64,000 nucleotides of DNA from Parasedimentitalea psychrophila (GTDB taxonomy: Bacteria; Pseudomonadota; Alphaproteobacteria; Rhodobacterales; Rhodobacteraceae): contig NZ_CP127247.1 in assembly GCF_030285785.1 (NCBI RefSeq), forward strand, positions 4,735,501-4,799,500. The letters are read 5' to 3'. A program made the translations under genes and the position numbers. Within the stretch, counting starts at the first letter, position 1; every line of letters starts with the position of its first letter. Positions 8,965 through 16,874 of the stretch are shown here, one piece after another. The notes under the pieces were generated by a model. It was given only the letters and a program-made list of their open reading frames with translations, was not told the DNA's origin and did not search any database.

Positions 8965-10326
8965 ATGCAAGATATCTTTGGCCAAGACACCAGCCTGACA
9001 GATGCTGCTGCATTGCGCGATTGGAACGCTGTACAAATGGGCGTTCTGGCCCATGCGGCCACCACCCCGACACATCTTGCGGCGCTACTGGCGACAGCAC
9101 CGGGTTTTGCGCTGGGTCAGGCCTGCAAGGGCATGTTCTACCTGCTGATGGGACGCTCTGAACTGATTGCCACCGCCCGCGAGGCGCTCTCCGCTGCCAG
9201 AGCGCATTTTGACACTGCCCTGCCCCGTGAACGCCATTACATCGCGGCGCTGGAGATCTGGCTGGCCGGGCAGCCCTCGGCGGCCATAGCCAAGTTGGAA
9301 CAGGTGTTACACAACCATCCCCAAGATGCGCTGGCGATGAAGCTGAGCCATTCCATCCGCTTTGTGCTAGGCGACAGTGCCGGCATGCGTCGCTCGATTG
9401 AGCGGCTCCTGCCGGCCTATGGTACCGACCATGCCGGGCACGGCTATCTGCTGGGCTGTCACGCCTTTACCCTGGAAGAAACCGGATCATTCGAAAAGGC
9501 CGAGATTGTCGGTCGGCAGGCCCTATGGACAGCGCCCGATGATGCCTGGGGGTTGCATGCGGTGGCGCATGTGCATGAAATGACCGGCAACGCCCAGGCC
9601 GGGCTGGACTGGCTGCAGGGACGCGAGGCCGCCTGGTCGCATTGCAACAACTTCCGCTATCACGTCTGGTGGCACAAGGCGCTGATGCACCTGGACCTGG
9701 GGCAGATTGATCAGGTGTTTGATCTGTATGACCACGAGATCCGCAGTGATAAAACCGACGACTACCGTGATATCTCAAACGGCACTTCGCTGCTGATGCG
9801 GCTGGAGTTGAATGGTGCCAATGTGGGCGAGCGCTGGGAGGAACTGGCGGAACTGGCAGCCAACCGGACCGAAGACGGCAGCCTGATTTTTGCCGACCTG
9901 CATTACCTGCTGGCGCTGGCCGGCCACAACCGCAAAGAGGCCACCAGCCGCTTGGTGAAACGCATTCACGCAGACGCGCAGACCCGAACGGACGAGGCAG
10001 GCCAGCGGATGGCAAATCCCGGCTGTGCCGCGGCGCTTGGGCTAGAGGCCTTTGGTGAGGGCGATTATGCCGGGGCTTTTGCCAATCTGTCGCAGGCACG
10101 CGGCTCCATGTGGATGGCAGGCGGCAGCAACGCCCAGCGCGATGTCTTTGAACGCATCACCATCGATTCTGGCCTGCGGGCCGGACAGTTGGACGCGGTC
10201 GAGTCAATTCTGGATGATCGCCAGGCATACTGTGGTGGCAATGAAGGCAATTACGCATTGGCCCGCCGTGAGGTGATTGCCGAAATGCGCGGCAGCGCAG
10301 CCCCCCACAGCTTGTCGGCACAATAA
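8965..10326 (+). CDS. Tetratricopeptide-repeat protein (TTC38-like)
   Basis: 453 aa, all helical, with no signal peptide or membrane segment. It resembles the TTC38 family of TPR proteins: HYIAALEIWLAGQPSAAIAKLEQVLHNHP-type repeats occur in the first third, and the family-typical AVAHVHEMTGNAQAGLDWL and NNFRYHVWWHKALMHLDLG stretches in the middle. Such proteins are protein-interaction scaffolds with no known catalytic role; some are annotated near amidohydrolase or transport genes. It is transcribed with the opg genes downstream (66 bp gap) but a functional link is not evident. Confidence 0.8.
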   Translation: MQDIFGQDTSLTDAAALRDWNAVQMGVLAHAATTPTHLAALLATAPGFALGQACKGMFYLLMGRSELIATAREALSAARAHFDTALPRERHYIAALEIWLAGQPSAAIAKLEQVLHNHPQDALAMKLSHSIRFVLGDSAGMRRSIERLLPAYGTDHAGHGYLLGCHAFTLEETGSFEKAEIVGRQALWTAPDDAWGLHAVAHVHEMTGNAQAGLDWLQGREAAWSHCNNFRYHVWWHKALMHLDLGQIDQVFDLYDHEIRSDKTDDYRDISNGTSLLMRLELNGANVGERWEELAELAANRTEDGSLIFADLHYLLALAGHNRKEATSRLVKRIHADAQTRTDEAGQRMANPGCAAALGLEAFGEGDYAGAFANLSQARGSMWMAGGSNAQRDVFERITIDSGLRAGQLDAVESILDDRQAYCGGNEGNYALARREVIAEMRGSAAPHSLSAQ

Positions 10327-10366
10327 CCGCAGAATACCCGCAGAATACCCGCAGAATACCCGCAGA
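10327..10366. repeat. 11-bp tandem repeat upstream of opgC
   Basis: The unit CCGCAGAATAC occurs three times without mismatch (10327-10359) and a fourth partial copy follows. It begins directly after the TPR-gene stop codon and ends 26 bp before the opgC start, so copy-number slippage would change the leader of the opg operon. Confidence 0.9.
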
Positions 10367-10392
10367 CTCACCCAGGAAGGCAATGAACTGAA

Positions 10393-11673
10393 ATGGCGAC
10401 AATTGTGCCTCAACCAGATACCCAGGTTACGGCCCTGCCCGGCGCAGCCGCCAATCAGGCTGCGGCGCCAGTGCAGACACCAGTGCAAGCACCGGGGCGC
10501 ATCCGTGATCCCCGGCTCGACTTTTACCGTGGCATTGCCATGTTCATCATCCTGAGCGCCCATATCCCCGGCAATCGCTGGACCGGCTGGATTCCCGCCC
10601 GGTTTGGCTTTTCCGACGCCACCGAGATCTTTGTGTTCTGTTCGGGCATGGCCTCGGCGATTGCCTTTGGCGGCTCTTACGGGCGCTTGGGCTGGCGCAT
10701 GGGGTCTGCCCGCGTTGGTTACCGGGTCTGGCAGGTGTTCTGGGCCCATATCGGGCTGTTTTTCTTTATCGCCATGATAATGGCAGCGCTGGACACCTAT
10801 GGCGGCTTTGACAAGAGCTATGTCAACTCATTGAACCTCGGCCACTTCTTTAACGACACCATGCCGCAACTGGTGGGGCTGTTCACCCTTAGCTATGTGC
10901 CCAATTATTTCGACATCCTGCCGATGTATCTGGTGGTGCTGGCGCTGATGCCACTGATGATGGCGATGGAGAGGATCAGTCTCTGGGCGGTGGCGGCGAC
11001 ATCTGTTGTGATCTGGCTCGCTGCCAACCCCTATGTCATCGGCCTGGCCCCCGACGGGCTGGCGCTCTCGGCCGAGCCCTGGTCAGAGCGCAAGTGGTTC
11101 TTCAACCCCTTTGGCTGGCAATTGCTGTTCTTTACCGGCTTTGCCTTTATGAAAGGCTGGCTACCTAAGCCGCCGGTGTCAAAACCTCTGATCGCCCTGG
11201 CCATTGGCTTTGTGGTGCTGTCAGCACCGTTTGGCGCCTGGAAAGTGTTTCTCTGGGTGCAGGCCTGGAATCATGATCTGGCCGATACCATCCGCCCGGT
11301 CTGGTCGCTAACCAAGGAGTGGCGCAACAAAAGCGACTTTGGCCTGCTGCGGTTTGTTCATTTCCTGTCACTGGCCTATCTGGGCTGGGTGATTGCCGGC
11401 GACGGCGGCAAACGGCTGATCGCCTCGGGTCACTCTATCAGCGCGCGGGTCTGGGCTGTACTGCTCAAACTGATCACCAAGGTCGGCCAGCAATCATTGG
11501 CGGTGTTTGTCGTCTCGATGGCGCTGGCCCGGGTGATCGGCTTTGTGCTGGACCAGACCGGTCGCGCCGTCACCACCACGGCACTTGCCAACCTTACCGG
11601 TTACGGCCTGATTATCCTGGTGGCCTTTGCCGCCGCCTGGTTCAAATCCCAACCCTGGAGAGCCAAACGATGA
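10393..11673 (+). CDS. opgC: OpgC-domain membrane protein (glucan succinyltransferase family)
   Basis: 426-aa polytopic membrane protein with about ten hydrophobic segments. The start of the domain, RDPRLDFYRGIAMFIIL followed by SAHIP, and the FSDATEIFVFCSGM stretch are typical of the OpgC/acyltransferase-3 family. These enzymes move succinyl groups across the inner membrane onto osmoregulated periplasmic glucans. A non-conserved 35-residue Ala/Gln/Pro-rich N-terminus precedes the domain. The start is supported by AGGAAGG 12 nt upstream. The stop overlaps the opgG start (ATGA), so it leads an opgC-opgG-opgH operon. Confidence 0.9.
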   Translation: MATIVPQPDTQVTALPGAAANQAAAPVQTPVQAPGRIRDPRLDFYRGIAMFIILSAHIPGNRWTGWIPARFGFSDATEIFVFCSGMASAIAFGGSYGRLGWRMGSARVGYRVWQVFWAHIGLFFFIAMIMAALDTYGGFDKSYVNSLNLGHFFNDTMPQLVGLFTLSYVPNYFDILPMYLVVLALMPLMMAMERISLWAVAATSVVIWLAANPYVIGLAPDGLALSAEPWSERKWFFNPFGWQLLFFTGFAFMKGWLPKPPVSKPLIALAIGFVVLSAPFGAWKVFLWVQAWNHDLADTIRPVWSLTKEWRNKSDFGLLRFVHFLSLAYLGWVIAGDGGKRLIASGHSISARVWAVLLKLITKVGQQSLAVFVVSMALARVIGFVLDQTGRAVTTTALANLTGYGLIILVAFAAAWFKSQPWRAKR

Positions 11674-13181
11674 CCTCCTTTTCCCGCCGCTCCTTTCTGG
11701 CATCAGCCATGGCCAGCACATCAATTCTAGCATTCCCCGCCCAAGCCTCGGACGTACCGCCTTTCTCCCGCGATACGGTCATCTCGCTGGCCCGAGAGCT
11801 GGCCGCCCATGACTATGCCCCGCGCGCCTCGGTGCCGCAGGACTGGCTGGATATGAGCTATCAGGACTATCAGACCCGCTGGTTTCGCAATCGCGATGCC
11901 CTGTGGTCGGATACCGATCGCAGCTATAACGTCGATTTCTTCCTGCCCGGCCTGTATTTCCCGCGCCCCGTTCAGGTCAACACAGTGACCGATAGTAACG
12001 GGGCCGAGCGGGTGCCGTTTGATCTGTCGCTATTTGACAAGACCGACAAGGCGCCTGCCCTAAGCTTCGACGACAGTCTGGGCTATTCCGGCTTGCGCCT
12101 GCGCACTGAGTTGAGCCAGCCCAATCTGAAGAACGAATTCTGTGTCTATCAGGGCGCCAGCTATTTCCGCGCCATCGGGCTGGACAATGTCTATGGGCTG
12201 TCGGCCCGTGGGCTGGCGCTGAAAACCGGCGACCCAATGGGCGAGGAATTCCCCGAGTTCATCGAGTTCTGGCTTGAAGCCCCCGCCCCCGGCCAGCGCA
12301 ATATCGTGCTCCACGCGCTGCTGGACAGCCCATCTGTCGCCGGTGCTTACCGATTTGACATCCTGCCCGGCGACAATTGCACCATGGCGGTGCAGGCAAC
12401 CCTGTTTCCCCGCCAGGAGCTAAGCCATGTGGGGCTGGGTCCGCTGACCTCGATGTTCCTGTTTGATCAGACCAACAGCAGCCGGTTCGACGACTTCCGC
12501 CCGGCGGTGCATGACAGTGACGGCTTGCTGGTGCAAAACGGTCACGGCGAGGTCCTGTGGCGGCCACTGGCCAATCCCCGGCATTTGCAGATCTCCTCCT
12601 TTGTGGATGAGAACCCGCGCGGCTTTGGCCTGATGCAACGGGCCCGCAAATTCTCGGACTTTGCCGATCTTGAGGCCAGTTACCACAAACGCCCCTGCCT
12701 CTGGGTCGAGCCCGACGGCAACTGGGGCAAGGGCGCGGTGACGCTGGTTGAAATACCGGCGGATCAGGAAATCTACGACAATATCGTCGCCTACTGGCGC
12801 CCACAGGTGCCCTACGCAGCGGGCGACCAGGTCAGCCTGTCCTATCATCTGACCTGGGGCCATGAACCGGACTTGCAGCTGCCACGAGTCATCAACACCG
12901 CGGCAGGTGCGCGGGTGTTTGGCAATCCGGGGCGGATCATGACCCTGGATTTTGCCGCCCACCCGCTGCTGAGCGACGGCCCCGGTGGCATCGATGTCCA
13001 TATCTCGTCGCCGCATGTGGACACCAGCAGTGGCGTGTTGCAACGCAACCCGGAAACCGGCGGGTTGCGGCTGGCGTTCTCGTTTGATCCCGGCGCGCGG
13101 GATCTGGTGGAACTGCGCGCACAGCTGCGCAAAGACGGTCAGATGGCCTCTGAGGTTTGGCTGTACCGGTGGACCGCATGA
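11670..13181 (+). CDS. opgG: Periplasmic glucan biosynthesis protein OpgG/OpgD
   Basis: 503 aa. A twin-arginine signal (SRRSFLASAMASTS, cleaved near AQAS) directs export; the mature protein is the MdoG/OpgD beta-sandwich family, with family stretches such as YFRAIGLDNVYGLSARGLAL and PRHLQISSFVDENPRGFGLM. It shapes or branches the beta-glucan backbone made by OpgH in the periplasm. A Tat signal is more typical of OpgD than OpgG, but the operon position with opgH matches the opgG slot of Rhodobacter sphaeroides. The start ATG overlaps the opgC stop and the end overlaps the opgH start, both as ATGA. The upstream frame is open to 11319 but only as a shadow of opgC. Confidence 0.92.
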   Translation: MTSFSRRSFLASAMASTSILAFPAQASDVPPFSRDTVISLARELAAHDYAPRASVPQDWLDMSYQDYQTRWFRNRDALWSDTDRSYNVDFFLPGLYFPRPVQVNTVTDSNGAERVPFDLSLFDKTDKAPALSFDDSLGYSGLRLRTELSQPNLKNEFCVYQGASYFRAIGLDNVYGLSARGLALKTGDPMGEEFPEFIEFWLEAPAPGQRNIVLHALLDSPSVAGAYRFDILPGDNCTMAVQATLFPRQELSHVGLGPLTSMFLFDQTNSSRFDDFRPAVHDSDGLLVQNGHGEVLWRPLANPRHLQISSFVDENPRGFGLMQRARKFSDFADLEASYHKRPCLWVEPDGNWGKGAVTLVEIPADQEIYDNIVAYWRPQVPYAAGDQVSLSYHLTWGHEPDLQLPRVINTAAGARVFGNPGRIMTLDFAAHPLLSDGPGGIDVHISSPHVDTSSGVLQRNPETGGLRLAFSFDPGARDLVELRAQLRKDGQMASEVWLYRWTA

Positions 13182-15067
13182 GCCGCCCGGTCCTGTTGCC
13201 GCCCGAGCGACCATTGGCGATGCCCGCGCAGGATTTCTCGGCTGGTTTTCAGGACTTTGATGCGCCAAAGCAGCAGCCACTACAATCTGTGTCACTGTGG
13301 CGAATTCTGGCCTTTTCGCCGGCTATGGCGGGCACTGCACTGCTGACCTGGGTGATGCAGGGCTGGTTTGGTGATGGCGGCTTCACGGGGCTGGAAATGG
13401 TACTGCTGGCGCTGATTGCCTTCAATTTCTTCTGGATCTGCTTCACCGTCTCAACCGTGCTGCTGGGGCTGTACTCGCTGTCGAGGCGCCCCGCTGAGCG
13501 CCGCCTTGCACCGCCGCGCAAGATGACCGTGGCGCTCCTGATACCGGTCTATAACGAGGTGCCATGGTATGTGCTGGGCAATGCCCAGACCATGCTGCAA
13601 GAGCTGCGCAAACGCGGCGGCGTGCATGAGTATTCCATGTTCATCCTGTCAGACACCCGCGATGATGCCATCGCCGCGCAGGAGCTGATCTCGGTCCGCG
13701 CCCTGCACGCGATGATGCCACCGGGGTTGAACCTGTATTACCGCCGCCGCGATCATAATACCGATCGCAAGGTTGGCAATATCGCCGACTGGGTCAGCCG
13801 CTGGGGCGCCGGGTTTGAGGCGATGCTGGTGCTAGACGCCGATAGCCTGATGACCGGCCGCGCCATCACCCGGCTGGCCAATGCGCTGTCGCGCGACCCA
13901 GGCGCCGGGCTGATCCAAAGCTATCCGCAGCTGATCGGCGCTCAGTCGGTGTTTGGCCGGATGCAGCAGTTTGCCAATGGCGTCCACGGCGCTGCCCTGG
14001 CCGAGGGGCTGGCCCGCTGGGTCGGACGCGAAGGCAACTATTGGGGCCATAACGCCATCATCCGCACCCGCGCCTTTGCCACCTGCGCCGGGCTGCCGCA
14101 TCTGCGCAGCCCATTGGGTCGCCGTCTCGGGGGCGATGACAAACTGATCATGAGCCATGATTTTGTCGAGGCCGGACTGCTGGCACGGGCGGGCTGGTCG
14201 GTGCGCTTCCTGCCGCGTATCCGCGGCTCATACGAGGAAACCCCGCCGACCCTGATCGACCATATCCAGCGCGACCGGCGCTGGTGTCAGGGCAATCTTC
14301 AGCACCTGAAACTGTTGCGAGCCAAGGGGTTCCGGGCGATTTCTCGGTTTCACCTGCTACACGGCGCCATCGGTTATCTGATGGCACCAATCTGGTTTGC
14401 CTTGCTGGTGATCTGGGCCCTCATTGGCCGTGGCGAAGAGGCCTCGGTGCTGACCTACTTCAGCGAGAGCAATCCGCTGATGCCGTCCTGGCCCGATATG
14501 TCCGAGCCGCGCCATGTGCTGGTGATCCTGCTGATCTATGCGATGCTGCTGGCGCCCAAGCTGCTAGCGATTGCCGCACTGCCGCTGACCGGTGCGCGGT
14601 TTTCCGACTATGGCGGCGGCGCCCGGTTTGCGCTGTCCTTTACCTCGGAAATCCTGCTGGCGATCCTCTATGCGCCGATCCTGATGGTGCAGCAAATGAT
14701 CGCGGTAATCCGCACCGCGCTGGGCCTGCAGCGTGGTTGGGCACCGCAGGCCCGCGATGGCGGTCGCTACAGCTGGACCACGCTGCTGATCAGCCACGCG
14801 CTGGAGACCCTGAGCGGGCTGGCGCTGTGGGTTGGCATTGTGACCGGACTGGTGTCGCTTTGGCTGCTGCCGATTGCCCTGTCACTGGTGCTGGCGGTGC
14901 CGCTGTCGGCGCTGTCAGGGCTGCCGGTGCTGCGCCGGATCAATGCCTGGATGGGCACCCGAGAGGTGTTCTGTGAGCCGCAAATCACCCGCAACGCCCG
15001 CAGCTGCCGCGCCCGGCTCAAGCATATCCTGGACGGTGGCAGCCCCAGCGGCAGCGCTGCCGAATAA
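13178..15067 (+). CDS. opgH: Glucan glucosyltransferase OpgH (MdoH)
   Basis: 629-aa inner-membrane GT2 enzyme that polymerises UDP-glucose into the periplasmic glucan backbone. Two N-terminal membrane segments are followed by the cytosolic catalytic domain: VALLIPVYNEVPW, the metal-binding LVLDADSLMTG, and the acceptor motif QRDRRWCQGN. Four or more hydrophobic segments close the protein. It starts at 13178 overlapping the opgG stop; the frame is open 21 nt earlier but that would enter the opgG coding end. It is shorter than E. coli MdoH (about 850 aa), as usual in alphaproteobacteria. Confidence 0.95.
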   Translation: MSRPVLLPPERPLAMPAQDFSAGFQDFDAPKQQPLQSVSLWRILAFSPAMAGTALLTWVMQGWFGDGGFTGLEMVLLALIAFNFFWICFTVSTVLLGLYSLSRRPAERRLAPPRKMTVALLIPVYNEVPWYVLGNAQTMLQELRKRGGVHEYSMFILSDTRDDAIAAQELISVRALHAMMPPGLNLYYRRRDHNTDRKVGNIADWVSRWGAGFEAMLVLDADSLMTGRAITRLANALSRDPGAGLIQSYPQLIGAQSVFGRMQQFANGVHGAALAEGLARWVGREGNYWGHNAIIRTRAFATCAGLPHLRSPLGRRLGGDDKLIMSHDFVEAGLLARAGWSVRFLPRIRGSYEETPPTLIDHIQRDRRWCQGNLQHLKLLRAKGFRAISRFHLLHGAIGYLMAPIWFALLVIWALIGRGEEASVLTYFSESNPLMPSWPDMSEPRHVLVILLIYAMLLAPKLLAIAALPLTGARFSDYGGGARFALSFTSEILLAILYAPILMVQQMIAVIRTALGLQRGWAPQARDGGRYSWTTLLISHALETLSGLALWVGIVTGLVSLWLLPIALSLVLAVPLSALSGLPVLRRINAWMGTREVFCEPQITRNARSCRARLKHILDGGSPSGSAAE

Positions 15068-15118
15068 TCGCATTCGACGCCCAGCGCACCGTTTCTAAGA
15101 CATCACACCGTATGACGC

Positions 15119-15256
15119 GTAGCTCTCCCGCGCCCGCAGGGGATCTGGCTTTGCCCAATCCCCTTGGCGGGATTGGGCCTGGCGCCGCGCAAAGCGCGGC
15201 GCCAGGCCCAACGGGAGGAGCGTCTCCGATAGGAGGCCGACGACGGGCGGGAGCTG
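15119..15256. repeat. Extragenic palindromic element with a 16-bp perfect stem
   Basis: The core is a perfect 16-bp inverted repeat (15175-15190 and 15194-15209) around AAA. A competing 9-bp hairpin (15154-15162 with 15169-15177) overlaps its left arm, so only one can form at a time. The ends (AGCTCTCCCGCGCCCGC at 15121 and GGGCGGGAGCT to 15255) are themselves imperfectly inverted. It sits between convergent genes and could terminate both. I recall similar GC-rich elements in Roseobacter genomes. Confidence 0.75.
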
Positions 15257-15341
15257 TTGCGGGCAAATGATACACCTCTTGAAAGTCGCCTGATTTTTCG
15301 CAGGGCAGCCCCGTCACTGGAAAAGCCCCCCTCAGAAAGTC

Positions 15342-16181
15342 TTATTTTTCTTCAAACCAGTCCAACATCAGATCTGCCCAGCCCTTGGGCACCCTATGCC
15401 CCCCCGGAAGCAGCATGAATTCAATATCTGCATCGACCCCGCAGTCCCAACGGCGGCTCAGGGCCTTGTCGTCTTGCCAGGCCTTGCCCGGCGCATGGCT
15501 CTCGCAGCCGTTTGTCTGCCGCCACAACTCTAACCCGGCATAGATATCACCCTGCTGAAACTGCTTGTCTCCCAGATAGCGGCCCTCTAGCGGGACGGTT
15601 CGATCACTCCACCCGTGGCTGTGGAACAACCGCACCGGCGCGGCGCAGCTTTCGGGCTGGGGTCGCCAGAAGCCACCTGAGATAGGCGCATAGGCGGCAA
15701 AATCATCCGGGTGTTGACAGGCCAGGTAATTGACCATGAAGGCGCCGGCCGAAAACCCGGCCAAGACGGTATCATGCCGCGAGACCCCAAACCGGTTCGC
15801 CGCATCTGCCATCACCTGGCGCAGGAATGCAGCCTCGTCCCGGCCCTGCCAGCCGGGGAAAAACACCCAGGACCGGTTGCCATTTCGCCGCCGGGTGGCA
15901 TCAGGCGCAATCACCGCATAGCCGCGCGCCTTCAGCGCCTTGATCATGCCAGTGTTTTTCATAGTCCCGGCACCTGATCCGCCATAGCCATGCAGAAACA
16001 GCACCACCGGCAGAGGCTGCTGCCGGGCGGCCTGCGGCAGGCTGATGTGATAGGCCCCGGTGCTAATCTGGCAGGGGGCTGACAAATCGTCACAGCCGGC
16101 CCGTGCGGCGCCGCCCCACAGGGCGACCATCACAGCCGCCAACGCCGGGGCAAAACCGCCCCCTGCGATCATTGCTGCCAA
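15342..16181 (-). CDS. Secreted alpha/beta-hydrolase, PHB-depolymerase/feruloyl-esterase-like (CE1 type)
   Basis: 279 aa with an N-terminal hydrophobic export signal ending near ARA. The fold is alpha/beta hydrolase: oxyanion segment FLHGYGGSGAG, nucleophile Ser in LAGFSAGAFMVN, and a candidate catalytic His in LLPGGHRVPKGW near the C-terminus. Cys pairs suggest disulfides outside the cytoplasm. Members of this group hydrolyse short polyester or hydroxycinnamate esters; substrate unknown. It begins 13 nt inside the upstream rhodanese gene, so the two are cotranscribed. Confidence 0.82.
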   Translation of the reverse strand: MAAMIAGGGFAPALAAVMVALWGGAARAGCDDLSAPCQISTGAYHISLPQAARQQPLPVVLFLHGYGGSGAGTMKNTGMIKALKARGYAVIAPDATRRRNGNRSWVFFPGWQGRDEAAFLRQVMADAANRFGVSRHDTVLAGFSAGAFMVNYLACQHPDDFAAYAPISGGFWRPQPESCAAPVRLFHSHGWSDRTVPLEGRYLGDKQFQQGDIYAGLELWRQTNGCESHAPGKAWQDDKALSRRWDCGVDADIEFMLLPGGHRVPKGWADLMLDWFEEK

Positions 16182-16630
16182 CGTGAGACCGGCAGGTTGC
16201 TGGCCACCCAGCCCGGCCCAGCCCGCGATCCCATCATGCCTTCGGGCACATCTATGATATTGCTGAATCCGGCCGCAGTTAACGCCAAAGTCATCCGGGC
16301 AGAACGCCCTCCGGTGGCGCAGATCAGCGCAATGGGGGCGCTGCGGTCACCGCCGGCTGCCACGGCCACTGCCTCAGCGAAATCATTGCGCCGCAGGTCA
16401 ATGGGATGGCCACCCACCGGCACTCCGACCGCCTTCCACTCTCTTGGTGTGCGGATATCTATCAGAGTAATCTCGCCCGATTGCGCCTGTTGATAGGCCT
16501 CACCCACCGTCAGTCGCGGCTGATCGTGATCCGGCGGCTGGCTGCGCCACCAGACACCCGTTGCCGCCACGGCAGCCACAGCCCCGCCGCCAAGCAGAAC
16601 TTTGCGTCTGGATAGGGTCAATTGGGGCAT
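16169..16630 (-). CDS. Tat-exported rhodanese-domain protein
   Basis: 153 aa. The N-terminus LSRRKVLLGGGAVAAVAA is a twin-arginine signal or signal anchor. A single rhodanese domain follows, with LIDIRTPREWKAVGVP and the active-site loop ALICATGGRSARM holding the catalytic Cys. Such proteins carry persulfide sulfur or act as redox partners in the periplasm. It overlaps the esterase gene by 13 nt on the same strand. Together with the SqrR-like gene 11 kb away it hints at sulfur handling, but the genes are not linked. Confidence 0.88.
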   Translation of the reverse strand: MPQLTLSRRKVLLGGGAVAAVAATGVWWRSQPPDHDQPRLTVGEAYQQAQSGEITLIDIRTPREWKAVGVPVGGHPIDLRRNDFAEAVAVAAGGDRSAPIALICATGGRSARMTLALTAAGFSNIIDVPEGMMGSRAGPGWVASNLPVSRWQQ

Positions 16631-16874
16631 TCGGCTCTCCGGATTTATGTGTCCACTACAAGCGGCCTAACATGTTCCGCCGCGCTGGTCAGAAAAAGCC
16701 TCTGACGGCGCAATCAAGTTCTTGTCAACGCTGCCCAGAGCCACCACGTTAGGCGCGAGAATTCAACAAAATGCAGCGCAATCTGCCTCCGCAGCCATCG
16801 CGAGGGCTGGCACTGATGCCAAAAAATGCTTAGGCAACGATAACTTTGCCTTGCCCAAGCCCGGAGATCATCAC

